From Paracoccus jeotgali (GTDB taxonomy: Bacteria > Pseudomonadota > Alphaproteobacteria > Rhodobacterales > Rhodobacteraceae): a stretch of DNA of 64,000 nt. Shown here piece after piece: positions 46,397-55,028 of this stretch; within the stretch, counting starts at the first letter, position 1, and each line of letters begins with the position of its first letter. The DNA is taken from assembly GCF_002865605.1 (NCBI RefSeq), contig NZ_CP025583.1:2770501-2834500 (forward strand). The letters run 5' to 3'. The notes beneath the pieces were generated by a model, which saw only the letters and a list, made by a program, of their open reading frames with translations, made no database searches and was not told where the DNA came from. The translations under genes and the position numbers were made by a program.

Positions 46397-47902
46397 CTAA
46401 GCCGCCTGCTCCTGCCCCCCGCGCCGCTTCCATAACGTCGTCGGGGCGAGGTCGCTGCCCGAGGAGCAGCTGCCGCCGTGGACGCGGTAGCCCTCGGCGC
46501 CCTGCGCGGCCTCTTCGGCGGGCAGAAGCTTGCCCTTGCGCCAGCCGCCCTGCAGGTAAAGGCCCGCGCCCAGCAGCGCCGTCGCCACCATGCCGGCCGG
46601 GAAGGACAGCCACAGGGCATCCGCCCCCAGCATCGGATAGAACCCGAACGCGAAACCGAGGCGGACCGGATACATCGAAATCACCATGACGATCAGCGGG
46701 CCGATGACATAGCCATTGGCGCGCATGGTCCCGAACAGCACCTGCGCCACGCCAAAGAACAGATAGCCCCAGCTGGCGAGGATCTGGATGCGCGAGCCGA
46801 TGGGCACCGCCTCGCTGTCGCGGCCGAGAAACAGGCCCAGCACCGTCTCGTCGAAGACCGTCACCGCCGTGATCAGCGCGCCCGTCAGCACCAGGTTGAA
46901 AACCAGCCCCCAGCGGGTGATCCGCGACACCCGGCTCCACTGTCCCGCGCCGATGTTCTGGGCCGCCATGGCACTCGCGGCGGCGCTCAGCGCCATGGCG
47001 GGCATCTGGACATAGGTCCAGAGTTGCTGGGTCGCCCCATAGGCCGCGGTCGTCTCGACCCCCTCGCGGTTGATCAGGGACAGCATGGTCAGCGCCGCTG
47101 ATGAGATGACGATCATCTGCAGGCCGATGGGCAGGCCCTTGGTGATCATGGCGATCAGGATCCGGCGCTCGGGCCACAGAAAGCGCAGCTCTGGCCCGCG
47201 CAGCGCCAGGATCGAGCCGCGCAGATAGATCGTCGTGCCCATCCCGATCAGCGCCAGCAAATTGGCAATCGCCGTGGCGAAGGCCGAGCCGAAGATGCCC
47301 CATTCGGGGAAGGGGCCAAGCCCCAGGATCAGTGTCGGCGTCAGCACCAGGTCGATCCCCACCGACATCACCATGAACCACAGCGGCGTCATCGAATCGC
47401 CCGTCCCGCGCAGCGCCATCATCAGCAGCGTGAAGGTCAGCGTCGCCGGCATGGCGATGAAGATCATCCGCAGATAGGTCAGCGCCAGACCGGCCGCGGA
47501 TTCCGGCGTGCCCAGCAGATCGAGCAGCGTCGGCGCCAGCAGCCAGCCACCGGCGGCGATCACCACGCTCAGCGGGATGATGCTGCCAAGGGCGGTGCCG
47601 ATGGTGCGCTTGGCGAGGTGCGGATCGCGCCGGCCCACCGCCTGTCCGATCAGGATGGTGGAGGCCATGCCGAACCCGAAGACAAAGGAAATCAGCATGA
47701 ACATCAGGATGTTGCCGTTGGCGGTCGCGGCCAGCGCCTCTTCGCCCAGAAACCGGCCGACCCAGATGGCGTTGATCGAGCCGTTCAGCGATTGCAGCGC
47801 CGATGATCCCAGCGTCGGCAGGGCGAACAGGATCATCGAGATGGGGATCGACCCCGATGTCAGGTCGCGCCGGCCGGTCCGAGGGATTGCTGCTTCGCTC
47901 AA
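46397..47902 (-). CDS. MATE-family efflux transporter
   Basis: The 501-residue protein has about 12 membrane segments in two MATE halves. The N-half includes LFALPTLGSSALQSLNGSINAIWVGRFLGE and LIGQAVGRRDPHLAKRTIG. The C-half includes INREGVETTAAYGATQQLW, PAMALSAAASAMAAQNIGAGQWSRVSR and GTMRANGYVIGPLIVMVISM. It exports cationic drugs or metabolites using Na+ or H+. The last 30 residues are hydrophilic and variable. Neighbouring genes do not show its physiological substrate. Confidence 0.92.
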   Translation of the reverse strand: MSEAAIPRTGRRDLTSGSIPISMILFALPTLGSSALQSLNGSINAIWVGRFLGEEALAATANGNILMFMLISFVFGFGMASTILIGQAVGRRDPHLAKRTIGTALGSIIPLSVVIAAGGWLLAPTLLDLLGTPESAAGLALTYLRMIFIAMPATLTFTLLMMALRGTGDSMTPLWFMVMSVGIDLVLTPTLILGLGPFPEWGIFGSAFATAIANLLALIGMGTTIYLRGSILALRGPELRFLWPERRILIAMITKGLPIGLQMIVISSAALTMLSLINREGVETTAAYGATQQLWTYVQMPAMALSAAASAMAAQNIGAGQWSRVSRITRWGLVFNLVLTGALITAVTVFDETVLGLFLGRDSEAVPIGSRIQILASWGYLFFGVAQVLFGTMRANGYVIGPLIVMVISMYPVRLGFAFGFYPMLGADALWLSFPAGMVATALLGAGLYLQGGWRKGKLLPAEEAAQGAEGYRVHGGSCSSGSDLAPTTLWKRRGGQEQAA

Positions 47903-48138
47903 CGTCGTCCCCTTGGATGAAGGTCAGCCCCGCGCGGTCTGCGGGCGCAGGCGATGGACCTCGCCCGCGTCGGGCCGCCGAACCGTCGGACGCACCGGCC
48001 ACGCAAGCGGAACCCGAAGGCAGAACCTTCCAGCTTTTCACGCGAATGAAAAGCCGTTGATCTCTGTCGAGGCTCTGGCTGCGCTATTTGGCTGCCGCGA
48101 CCCGGCCGCTTGCGCCGCCGGGTCGGTCTGCCACGGGT

Positions 48139-49449
48139 TCAGCCGGTCAGCACCAGCGACAGCCACGGCACCGCGATGATGATCGCAAGCCGCGCGATGT
48201 CGGCGAACCAGAACGGGTAGACCCCGCGAAAGATGGTCTTCAGCGGCACATCGGGCAGCACCGAGCGCAGCACGAAGACGTTCATCCCGATGGGCGGGGT
48301 GATCAGACTGATCTCGGTCACGACGACGACGATGACGGCGAACCAGATCAGGATCGCATCCGGGTCCTGCAGCGCGGCCACCCCGAAATCGAGGCTGATG
48401 ACCAGCGGATAGAAGACCGGCACCGTCAGCAGGATCATCGACAGGCTTTCCAGCACACAGCCCAGCAGCAGATAGATCAGCACGATCACCAGCAGCACCG
48501 ACCACGGCCCCAGCCCCATCTGTTCGATCAGGTCCGACAGCGCGCTTGGCAGGCCGGCGAAGGTGATGAAGTTGCCAAAGATCTCGGCCCCGATGATGAT
48601 GGCGAAGATCATCGCGGACGCGGTGGCACTGTCCACGAAGGCCGTCCACAGCGACGAGCGGTCCAGCCCGCCAGTGGTCAGCGCGATCAGCAGCGCCGCC
48701 GCCGCGCCCATGCCCGCGGCCTCGATGGGCGTGAACAGCCCGCCATAGATGCCGATCATGATGAAGGCGAACAGCGCCAGCACCGAAACCACGCCGATCA
48801 CGTCGCGGCGCGACATCGGCGTCACGTCCGACACCGGCGGCGCCAGATCCGGGCGCCGGCGCACGGCGACGACGACGGCGATCAGATAGCCGATGATGCC
48901 GATCAGGCCGGGCAGGATGCCGGCGAGGAACAGCTTGCCGATATCGGCCTCGGTCAGCAGACCGAAGATGATCATCACGACCGAGGGCGGGATCAGGATG
49001 CCCAGCGTGCCGCCCGCGGCGATCGAGCCGGTGGCGAGGCTGTCGGAATAGCCAAAGCGGCGCATCGACGGCATGGCGACCTTGGACATGGTCGCGGCCG
49101 TGGCCAGCGACGAGCCGCAGACGGCGGAAAAGCCCCCGCAGCTGAGCACCGTGGCCATCGCCAGCCCGCCGCGCATCCGGCCGAACAAGCGGTCGGCGGC
49201 GGCGAACAGCCCATGCGCGATGCCCGATCCGGCCAGCACATTGCCCATGAAGATGAACAGCGGCACCACCGACAGGGAATAGTTCAGCCCGGTCTCGAAC
49301 ACCGCGTTGCCGACCATCGCGCCCGAGGGGGCGATGCCGCGCAGAAGGGCAAAGCCCAGACCGCCGACAAGGGCCATCGCAAAGGCAATCGGGACGCGCA
49401 GAAAGACAAGCGCCAGCAGAACCGCAAAGGCGATCAGGGAAACGGTCAT
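48139..49449 (-). CDS. dctM: TRAP transporter large membrane subunit (DctM), system 3
   Basis: The 436-residue DctM protein has the family landmarks GFSAVCGSSLATAATMSKVA, GTLGILIPPSVVMIIFGLLTEA, and ISLITPPIGMNVFVLRSVL. It overlaps dctQ by four bases. This is the third TRAP set in the window; its neighbours are a VOC enzyme and a zeta-type GST, so an aromatic-derived acid is the likely substrate class. Confidence 0.93.
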   Translation of the reverse strand: MTVSLIAFAVLLALVFLRVPIAFAMALVGGLGFALLRGIAPSGAMVGNAVFETGLNYSLSVVPLFIFMGNVLAGSGIAHGLFAAADRLFGRMRGGLAMATVLSCGGFSAVCGSSLATAATMSKVAMPSMRRFGYSDSLATGSIAAGGTLGILIPPSVVMIIFGLLTEADIGKLFLAGILPGLIGIIGYLIAVVVAVRRRPDLAPPVSDVTPMSRRDVIGVVSVLALFAFIMIGIYGGLFTPIEAAGMGAAAALLIALTTGGLDRSSLWTAFVDSATASAMIFAIIIGAEIFGNFITFAGLPSALSDLIEQMGLGPWSVLLVIVLIYLLLGCVLESLSMILLTVPVFYPLVISLDFGVAALQDPDAILIWFAVIVVVVTEISLITPPIGMNVFVLRSVLPDVPLKTIFRGVYPFWFADIARLAIIIAVPWLSLVLTG

Positions 49450-50042
49450 TCGGGACTCCGCACGGCCATGATGATCGCCGACAGCCCGCAGCTGGCGGCG
49501 GCAAGGAAGGCAAGCGGTGCCAGCGGCAGACCCAGATCCGCCGTCCGCGCCCCGTCGCCGATCTGGTTCAGCCCCAGCAGCACCATGCGCCAGGCGAAAT
49601 AGGCCAGCACCACCGCCGACACCCAGCCCGCCAGCCGACCCAGCAGACGCTGGATGCGGCGGCGGAACAGGTGCAGCGCCAGATCGACCTCGACATGGCC
49701 GCCATCGGCGGTGGTCAGCGGCAGGGCGATAAAGACCAGCGCCGCCAGCGCCAGCTGCGTCAGCTCGTAGGCCGGACCGAAGGGCGCGTTCAGTAGATAG
49801 CGCCCGACCACATCGACGCAGGTGACGCCGATCATCACCGCGATCAGCACCGCCGCGATCAGCGACAGCACCCGGTAATCGGTGCGGCGCTGGTGGGGCA
49901 CCCGACCCGGGATGTGGTCGGGCACGTCCTCGGGCTGGTTCAGCGCGGCGGGACCGGTGCCGCCCCGGGACCAGCTGGTGCCTTCCTCGTCGACATCGCC
50001 GGGAAGGAACCGGCCGGGCTTGCGGTCGGGCGGCCGGGTCAT
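49446..50042 (-). CDS. dctQ: TRAP transporter small membrane subunit (DctQ) with long N-terminus, system 3
   Basis: The 198-residue protein has four membrane segments (VLSLIAAVLIAVMIGVTCVDV, LTQLALAALVFIALPLTTA, LLGRLAGWVSAVVLAYFAW and FLAAASCGLSAIIMAV) but begins with about 55 hydrophilic residues not seen in the other DctQ proteins here. The ATG at 50042 is supported by an ATGA overlap with dctP. The extension may be real, or a later internal start may be used. Confidence 0.87.
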   Translation of the reverse strand: MTRPPDRKPGRFLPGDVDEEGTSWSRGGTGPAALNQPEDVPDHIPGRVPHQRRTDYRVLSLIAAVLIAVMIGVTCVDVVGRYLLNAPFGPAYELTQLALAALVFIALPLTTADGGHVEVDLALHLFRRRIQRLLGRLAGWVSAVVLAYFAWRMVLLGLNQIGDGARTADLGLPLAPLAFLAAASCGLSAIIMAVRSPE

Positions 50043-51049
50043 TGCTGCGCGACGCCCGTCATCTGGCGGAACTCGGCCAGCGCGGCGGCCCCGTCATACT
50101 CGCTGCCGATCTCGGCGGCCCATTCCTGTTCCAGCCGGGTCGCCGCCTCGCGCATCTTTTCCACCACGCTCTCGGGCGCCGGATAGATCTCGATGCCTGC
50201 GGCCTTCATCTCTTCGATGGCGGCGGTGTCGGCGGCGTTCCACGCCTCGCCCACCCGCGCGGCCAGCGCCTCGCCGATCAGCGGCTCGATGGCGGCCTTG
50301 TCCTCGTCGCTCAGCTCGTTCCACTTGCCTTCGTTCATGACCATGAACCACGTGGTGTTGTAGATGCCGCCGGGGACCGTCATCGTGTATTTGATATAAT
50401 CTGTCAGGTTGAAGGCGGTCACGGCCTCATAGGTGAAGGTCACGCCGTCGATCACCCCGCGCGAGAGCTTTTCGTAGACCTCGGGCGAGGACATGAACAG
50501 CGGCGTGGCGCCCATCGCGCTCATCAACTCGCTGACATAGCCACCGGGGACGCGGATCTTCAGACCGGCCATGTCCTCGGGCTTTTCGATCTTCAGCTTG
50601 TTGTTGTGAAAGACCCCCGGCCCGTGCATCCACAGCGACAGCAGCTTGGTGCCGGCATGTTCCTTGGCCGCATCCAGCTTGCCGGTGTAGATCGTCCAGA
50701 AGGCTTTCGAGTCGGCCACGGCGTCATCGCCCAGCAGGCTGAACTGACCCAGACGCGCCTTGGTGAAGCGGTCGTCCTCGGTAAAGGAATGCAGGCCATA
50801 GGTGATGTCGGCGATGCCGTCCTTGGCCATCTCGAAATGCGCCGGCGGGGTGCCCAGCGGCTTGCCGAGGATGCGGATCGTGACGCGGCCCTCGGTGGCC
50901 TTTTCGACATCCTCGGCCCAAGGCTCCAGCGCATTGACGACGATGGGATGTTTCGGCGGCAGCCAGGACGACAGGACCAGTTCCTGCGCCATCACGGGTG
51001 CTGCGGTCATCATCAACAGCCCGGCAAGGGCAAGCTTTGCAATTCTCAT
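50039..51049 (-). CDS. dctP: TRAP transporter solute-binding protein (DctP family), system 3
   Basis: The 336-residue protein has a signal peptide (LALAGLLMMTAAPVMA) and DctP features (LSSWLPPKHPIVVNALEPWAEDVEKATEGRV, GIADITYGLHSFTEDDRF, FMSSPEVYEKLSRGVIDGVTFTYEAVTAF). Unlike systems 1 and 2 it overlaps dctQ directly, with no intercistronic hairpin. The start follows GGAGGAGATCTGAA. Confidence 0.93.
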   Translation of the reverse strand: MRIAKLALAGLLMMTAAPVMAQELVLSSWLPPKHPIVVNALEPWAEDVEKATEGRVTIRILGKPLGTPPAHFEMAKDGIADITYGLHSFTEDDRFTKARLGQFSLLGDDAVADSKAFWTIYTGKLDAAKEHAGTKLLSLWMHGPGVFHNNKLKIEKPEDMAGLKIRVPGGYVSELMSAMGATPLFMSSPEVYEKLSRGVIDGVTFTYEAVTAFNLTDYIKYTMTVPGGIYNTTWFMVMNEGKWNELSDEDKAAIEPLIGEALAARVGEAWNAADTAAIEEMKAAGIEIYPAPESVVEKMREAATRLEQEWAAEIGSEYDGAAALAEFRQMTGVAQQ

Positions 51050-51213
51050 TTCAGATCTCCTCCTTGGTTGGTCGTCAGCCCCGTTCGGGGTCGGATGTCA
51101 GGCGCATGCGCCCGCTCTTGCGTCCTTGCCGCAGGGTTCCGCCGGCAGGTCCAACGGTGCGGCGGGCCCGCGCGCCACGCAAGCGCGCGCTGCCATCGCG
51201 GTGGGGTCCGCCG

Positions 51214-51795
51214 TCAGGAATGGATGCCCGAGGGTTTCACATCCTTGGCGCGTTCCTTGGCGTGCAGCCAGTCGGCATGCTTGGGCGCACGCTTGGTCTT
51301 CGACCACTCCTCCAGCATGTCCCATTTGACCGCGTCCAGCTTGGCCAGCATCGCCTCTTCCTCGGGGTCGGGGCAGGCGAGTTCGACGCGGTGCCCGTTC
51401 GGATCGAAGAAATAGATCGAGTGGAAGATCGCGTGATCGGTCACGCCCAGAACCTCGACGCCGTTGGCTTCCAGATGATCCTTGAAGGCGACCAGCGTCT
51501 CGCGGTCCTTCACCTTGAAGGCGATGTGCTGGACCCATTTCGGGGTGTTGGGGTCGCGGCCCATTTCCGGCTTGGTCGGCAGTTCGAAGAACGCCAGCAC
51601 GTTCCCGTTCCCGGCATCCAGGAACAGGTGCATGTAAGGGTCGGGTTCATGGGTCGAGGGCACCTCGTCCTCGGCGATGGCCAGGACGAAATCCATGTTC
51701 AGGTTCTTGGTGTACCACTCGACCGTCTCCTTGGCGTCACGGCAGCGATAGGCGACGTGGTGGATGCGGTCGATCTTGAGCGTTGGGGCGTTCAT
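51214..51795 (-). CDS. VOC-superfamily protein (glyoxalase/extradiol-dioxygenase fold)
   Basis: The 193-residue protein has paired VOC modules. Candidate metal ligands are His in IHHVAYRC, His in WVQHIAFKV and Glu in GHRVELACP, the pattern of glyoxalase and type-I extradiol enzymes. The ATG at 51795 follows GGAGGACTAC; a seven-residue upstream extension lacks a site. It is transcribed just ahead of the third TRAP system and may process the imported compound. Exact activity is not predictable. Confidence 0.83.
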   Translation of the reverse strand: MNAPTLKIDRIHHVAYRCRDAKETVEWYTKNLNMDFVLAIAEDEVPSTHEPDPYMHLFLDAGNGNVLAFFELPTKPEMGRDPNTPKWVQHIAFKVKDRETLVAFKDHLEANGVEVLGVTDHAIFHSIYFFDPNGHRVELACPDPEEEAMLAKLDAVKWDMLEEWSKTKRAPKHADWLHAKERAKDVKPSGIHS

Positions 51796-51818
51796 CGTAG
51801 TCCTCCAGTTCTGCATGA

Positions 51819-52067
51819 TCAGGGTTCAGAGTGGCCGCGGCAACAAGCGGCGCTGCGGTGGGCAGGCAACGGCGCGCGGGCGGCGGGCGGGTGCGAGGCG
51901 GGTGCGGACGGGGGCGTGGCTTTGGTGGTCGGCGCGGGCATGGGGTGCTGTCCCACCCTGGCGCGGTCCGCCTGACAGGTCATGACGACGCGGGCAGAAA
52001 CCCGGAAATCGCTGATGCCATCCCGCTGTCGGGTCACGTCACCGGAATATGCGACTTGCTTGCTCAT
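51819..52067 (-). CDS. Small hypothetical protein, possibly a remnant
   Basis: The 82-codon frame starts with ATG overlapping the GST stop (ATGA at 52064-52067) and is preceded by GGAGGGACC. The first half has ordinary composition (MSKQVAYSGDVTRQRDGISD), but the second half is rich in Pro and Ala and looks degenerate. No family is recognised. It could be translated, or be a relic of a deleted gene left between the GST and VOC genes. Confidence 0.4.
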   Translation of the reverse strand: MSKQVAYSGDVTRQRDGISDFRVSARVVMTCQADRARVGQHPMPAPTTKATPPSAPASHPPAARAPLPAHRSAACCRGHSEP

Positions 52068-52885
52068 GGTCCCTCCGTCCCGAGCGCGGGCCGTTGGCCC
52101 TTGCGATTCTTGTTACCTTGAAACCGTTTCAAATGCAACTGATTTGATGGGGGGCTGATCCGGCGCAAATCGCAAGATGTCAGACGGCGGTCAGCCTGCC
52201 GGGGCGGGGCGGTATCCGCCACCGGCGCCACGCGTTCCGGTGCGGCATCGCGGAAGGCGGCAAGCGCGGCACAGCTCTGCTGCACCTGGCGGATCCGGGG
52301 CAGATCCTTCAGCGAGACACCCCACCGCGTAGCGTTGTAAAGCTGTGGCACCAGCACGCAGTCGGCGAGGGTCGGGCTGTCGCCATGACAGAACCGGCCG
52401 GTGAAGCCGGGATGATCCAGCATCCGCTCGACCGCTGCCAAGCCTTGGGCAATGTTGTCGTGGTTCCAGCGGGCCTTGGCCTCGGCGCCAGCCAGTTCCT
52501 CGACGCGGGTCAGCACCGACAGGTTCGAGATCGGATGAATGTCGCAGGCCACCGCCAAGGCCAGCGCCCGGACCTGCGCCCGCGCGGCGGGTTCGGCGGG
52601 CAGCAGGGGCGGCGATGGCCGCGTTTCGTCCAGATAGTCGATGATCGCCAGCGACTGGGTCAGCGTCAGCCCGTCGATTTCCAGCACCGGAACCCGGCCC
52701 AGCGGATTCAGCGTGACATGGCGCGGGTCGCGCTGTGCGCCCGCGACCAAATCGACCGCGACCCTGCGATAGCCGATCCCTTTCAGTGCCAGCGCGATCC
52801 GCAACCGGTAGGCGGCCGACGAGCGCCAGTAGTCATGCAGAACGATCTCGCCGGCGGCGGCGGTGGTCGAGGGCGGTTCAGTCAT
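52064..52885 (-). CDS. Zeta-class glutathione S-transferase (maleylpyruvate/maleylacetoacetate isomerase-like) with long tail
   Basis: The core of the 273-residue protein matches zeta-class GSTs: YWRSSAAYRLRIALALKGI (glutathione site), NPLGRVPVLEIDGLTLTQSLAIIDYLDE, ACDIHPISNLSVL, and DSPTLADCVLVPQLYNA. Family members usually end near residue 215. Here about 55 further residues, basic and low in hydrophobicity, extend to the ATGA with the next ORF. Such enzymes isomerise maleylpyruvate or maleylacetoacetate, which would fit the gentisate-type genes at 28-30 kb. The start follows AGGAGTAACCGCC. The extension may result from a lost stop codon. Confidence 0.85.
   Translation of the reverse strand: MTEPPSTTAAAGEIVLHDYWRSSAAYRLRIALALKGIGYRRVAVDLVAGAQRDPRHVTLNPLGRVPVLEIDGLTLTQSLAIIDYLDETRPSPPLLPAEPAARAQVRALALAVACDIHPISNLSVLTRVEELAGAEAKARWNHDNIAQGLAAVERMLDHPGFTGRFCHGDSPTLADCVLVPQLYNATRWGVSLKDLPRIRQVQQSCAALAAFRDAAPERVAPVADTAPPRQADRRLTSCDLRRISPPSNQLHLKRFQGNKNRKGQRPALGTEGP
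52118..52132. promoter_or_regulatory. 15-bp palindrome TTGAAACCGTTTCAA, putative operator
   Basis: A perfect palindrome with a single-base centre, in the region encoding the GST tail (LKRFQ) and about 50 bases upstream of the small ORF. The half-site GTTTCA also makes up the palindrome at 53018-53033, here with the halves in everted order. It resembles sites of LacI- or MarR-family regulators and could control the VOC/TRAP genes. Confidence 0.55.
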
Positions 52886-53017
52886 GGCGGTTACTCCTGC
52901 GACGGAAGGATGCGGCGGGTGGATGGGCGGAAGATGACGCGACACCGCTAGGGGAGCGCTTCGGCGGCCAGGCCGATCCCGTGGCCGCAGCTAGCCGTCG
53001 TCGAATCCACCCGCGCC

Positions 53018-53033
53018 CGTTTCATATGAAACG
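53018..53033. promoter_or_regulatory. 16-bp perfect palindrome CGTTTCATATGAAACG, putative MarR operator
   Basis: The palindrome lies between the GST start and the MarR gene and shares the core TTTCATATGAAA with the palindrome upstream of the MarR gene at 53633-53652. The pair indicates one regulator acting both on itself and on the GST operon. Confidence 0.7.
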
Positions 53034-53108
53034 AGAATAAGGTTGCGAGCGCAACGATGTCAATGAAAACTCGGCAGACCGCTGATTGCGGATCGGGGCC
53101 GTCGCTGC

Positions 53109-53615
53109 CTATGGCTTGTGGAGACGCGCAGACCCATCGGCGTCGATGTCTGCCCCGCCCGCGTCGTCCCCTGTCCCGTCGCGCAAAGGCCGATCCGTTG
53201 CCGCCCGATGCAGCGCCTCGATGCCGCGAAACAGCGCGGCCCGCTCCTCCTCGGGGATGGCGCCGAGGATCTCCTCGGCGCGACGCTCGACCTCCTTGAA
53301 GGCCATGCGGAAGCGCTTGTGGCCCTCTGGCGTGGCGGCAAAGCGGCGCAGACGGCGGTCGGTGCTGTGCACCTCGCGCGTGATCAGCCCCTTTTCCTCT
53401 AGCTTGCTGGCCGCGCGGCTGACCTGCACCTTGTCCAGCGAGGTCCGCTGCGCCACCTCGAGCGAGTCGAGCGACTCCACATCGTCCAGCAGGAACAGCA
53501 GCCGCCATTCTTCGCGCGAGAGCCCATATGTCCGCCCGTAGACCTCCACGAGTTGACGCGAGAAGGCTTCGGCAGCGACAGCGAGGCGATAGGGGAAAAA
53601 GGTGTTCATGCGCAA
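53109..53615 (-). CDS. MarR-family transcriptional regulator
   Basis: The 168-residue protein has the MarR winged helix (YGLSREEWRLLFLLDDVESLDSLEVAQRTSLDKVQVSRAASKLEEKGLI and wing TDRRLRRFAATPEGHKRF), flanked by dimerisation helices. The C-terminus is hydrophilic. A TTG at 53615 has GAGG eight bases upstream and is more plausible than the ATG at 53609, whose distance is too long. Palindromes at 53018-53033 and 53633-53652 are its probable operators, implying autorepression and repression of the downstream GST genes. Ligands of such regulators are often aromatic acids. Confidence 0.9.
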   Translation of the reverse strand: MRMNTFFPYRLAVAAEAFSRQLVEVYGRTYGLSREEWRLLFLLDDVESLDSLEVAQRTSLDKVQVSRAASKLEEKGLITREVHSTDRRLRRFAATPEGHKRFRMAFKEVERRAEEILGAIPEEERAALFRGIEALHRAATDRPLRDGTGDDAGGADIDADGSARLHKP

Positions 53616-53632
53616 CGCGATGACCTCGTCTT

Positions 53633-53652
53633 ATTATTTCATATGAAATAAT
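53633..53652. promoter_or_regulatory. 20-bp perfect palindrome ATTATTTCATATGAAATAAT, putative MarR operator
   Basis: A 20-bp perfect palindrome about 18 bases upstream of the MarR start codon, positioned to overlap the promoter. The core TTTCATATGAAA is repeated at 53018-53033. This is the clearest operator-like sequence in the window. Confidence 0.8.
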
Positions 53653-53931
53653 CCATGTCGGGCCAAATCGCAAGAGAATGGCTGTCATGGACCCGCTTTT
53701 ACGGGAATTGCGCTAAGCAACGGAATCCCAGCGGCGGGGGCGTTGGAAAGGGGGGCGTTTCGCGTCTGCGACGACGCGCCCTCTTGCACCAGACCGAGGG
53801 CCGTGATCCGCTCATATCCCGGCGGATCGGCCTGCATCTTGTGTCTGATCCGTCGGATCGGGCGATCTGTCGCAAGATCTGGCGGTCCGCCTGACCCTAG
53901 CCGCCCGACCACCGCAGGAAAGGAGCCAGCC

Positions 53932-54837
53932 ATGTCCGACTATCAGCACTTCACCCGTTACAGCCCCTCAACCGGCGCCGGGTTCCCGGATGTCTGGGGG
54001 GTCTATGAGGCGGATACCGGCTCGATCCAGTATGTGATGGCCTGTCCCGAAACGAAAAAGGCGGCGGTCATCGACGTGGTGCTGAATTTCGACCCCCGGT
54101 CGGCGCGCAGCTCGACCGAAAGCGCGCAGAAGGTGCTGGATCTGGTCCGCGAACAGGGGCTCGATCTGGTCCAGATCCTCGACACGCATCCCCATGCCGA
54201 CCACATGATTGCGGCGGCGTGGCTGAAGGAGCAGACCGGGCTGCCCAACGCCATCGGCGCCCGCACCATGAAAATCGCCGAGCTGTGGCGCGAGATCTAC
54301 AACCTGCCGGACCTCGACCCGAAGCCGTTTTACGATCGTTTTTTCGAGGATGGCGAAAGCTTCAACATCGGCAATGTTCAGGTGAGCGTCGAACTGGCGA
54401 CCGGCCACACGCTCGGCTCGATCAGCTATTTCGCCGGCGATGCCGGCTTCGTGCATGACACGCTGATGTATCCCGACAGCGGCTCGTCGCGGGCCGATTT
54501 CCCGGGCGGCAACGCCGAGGAGCTGTGGGACAGCATCCAGTCGATCCTGTCGCGCCCCGACGACACGCGCCTGTTTGTCGGCCATGACTACGGCAAGGGC
54601 GACCGCGAGGAACCGGCCTGGGAAGCGACCGTCGCAGAGCATAAGCGGGACAACATCCACGTCAAATCCGGCACGGAGAAGGCGGAGTTCATCAAGACGC
54701 GCGAGGAACGCGACGCGACGCTGGCGCTGCCGGACCGGATGCTGCACGCGTTGCAGGTCAACCTGCGCGGCGGCCATCTGCCCGAGCCGGAGGATGACGG
54801 GCGCAGCTACTTCAAGATCCCGGCCAACCGTTTCTGA
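53932..54837 (+). CDS. Metallo-beta-lactamase-fold hydrolase (persulfide dioxygenase-like)
   Basis: The 301-residue protein has the MBL zinc/iron motif THPHADHMIAAAWLK, a later His in ELATGHTLGSISYF, Asp in DTLMYPDSGSSRADFP and His in RLFVGHDYG. The pattern and the PDSGSSRADFPGGNAEELW segment resemble ETHE1/Blh persulfide dioxygenases, which oxidise glutathione persulfide to sulfite. The ATG at 53932 follows AAAGGAGCCAGCC. No sulfide-responsive repressor is adjacent. It faces a convergent flavoprotein gene across a bidirectional hairpin. Confidence 0.88.
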   Translation: MSDYQHFTRYSPSTGAGFPDVWGVYEADTGSIQYVMACPETKKAAVIDVVLNFDPRSARSSTESAQKVLDLVREQGLDLVQILDTHPHADHMIAAAWLKEQTGLPNAIGARTMKIAELWREIYNLPDLDPKPFYDRFFEDGESFNIGNVQVSVELATGHTLGSISYFAGDAGFVHDTLMYPDSGSSRADFPGGNAEELWDSIQSILSRPDDTRLFVGHDYGKGDREEPAWEATVAEHKRDNIHVKSGTEKAEFIKTREERDATLALPDRMLHALQVNLRGGHLPEPEDDGRSYFKIPANRF

Positions 54838-54954
54838 GAGGGTTGAGCGAGGCACGGTGATCGCGGTCGGAGCGGGGGACCAGGGCTTGAGTGGGCCGAT
54901 CAGATTCCCGCTGGCTTTGAACCCCCAGCCACGCGCCTTGTGTCAAACAAGCCC

Positions 54955-54979
54955 GCAGCGCGTCGTTCAAACGCGCTGC
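54955..54979. terminator. Bidirectional hairpin between convergent genes
   Basis: GCAGCGCGT and ACGCGCTGC form a 9-bp perfect stem around a 7-base loop, between the hydrolase and the flavoprotein genes. There is no T-tract, so it is a weak or factor-assisted terminator. Confidence 0.55.
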
Positions 54980-55028
54980 CGCGTCACTTCCTCACTAGAT
55001 CAACATCCACCGCCGACCGACGCTTTAC

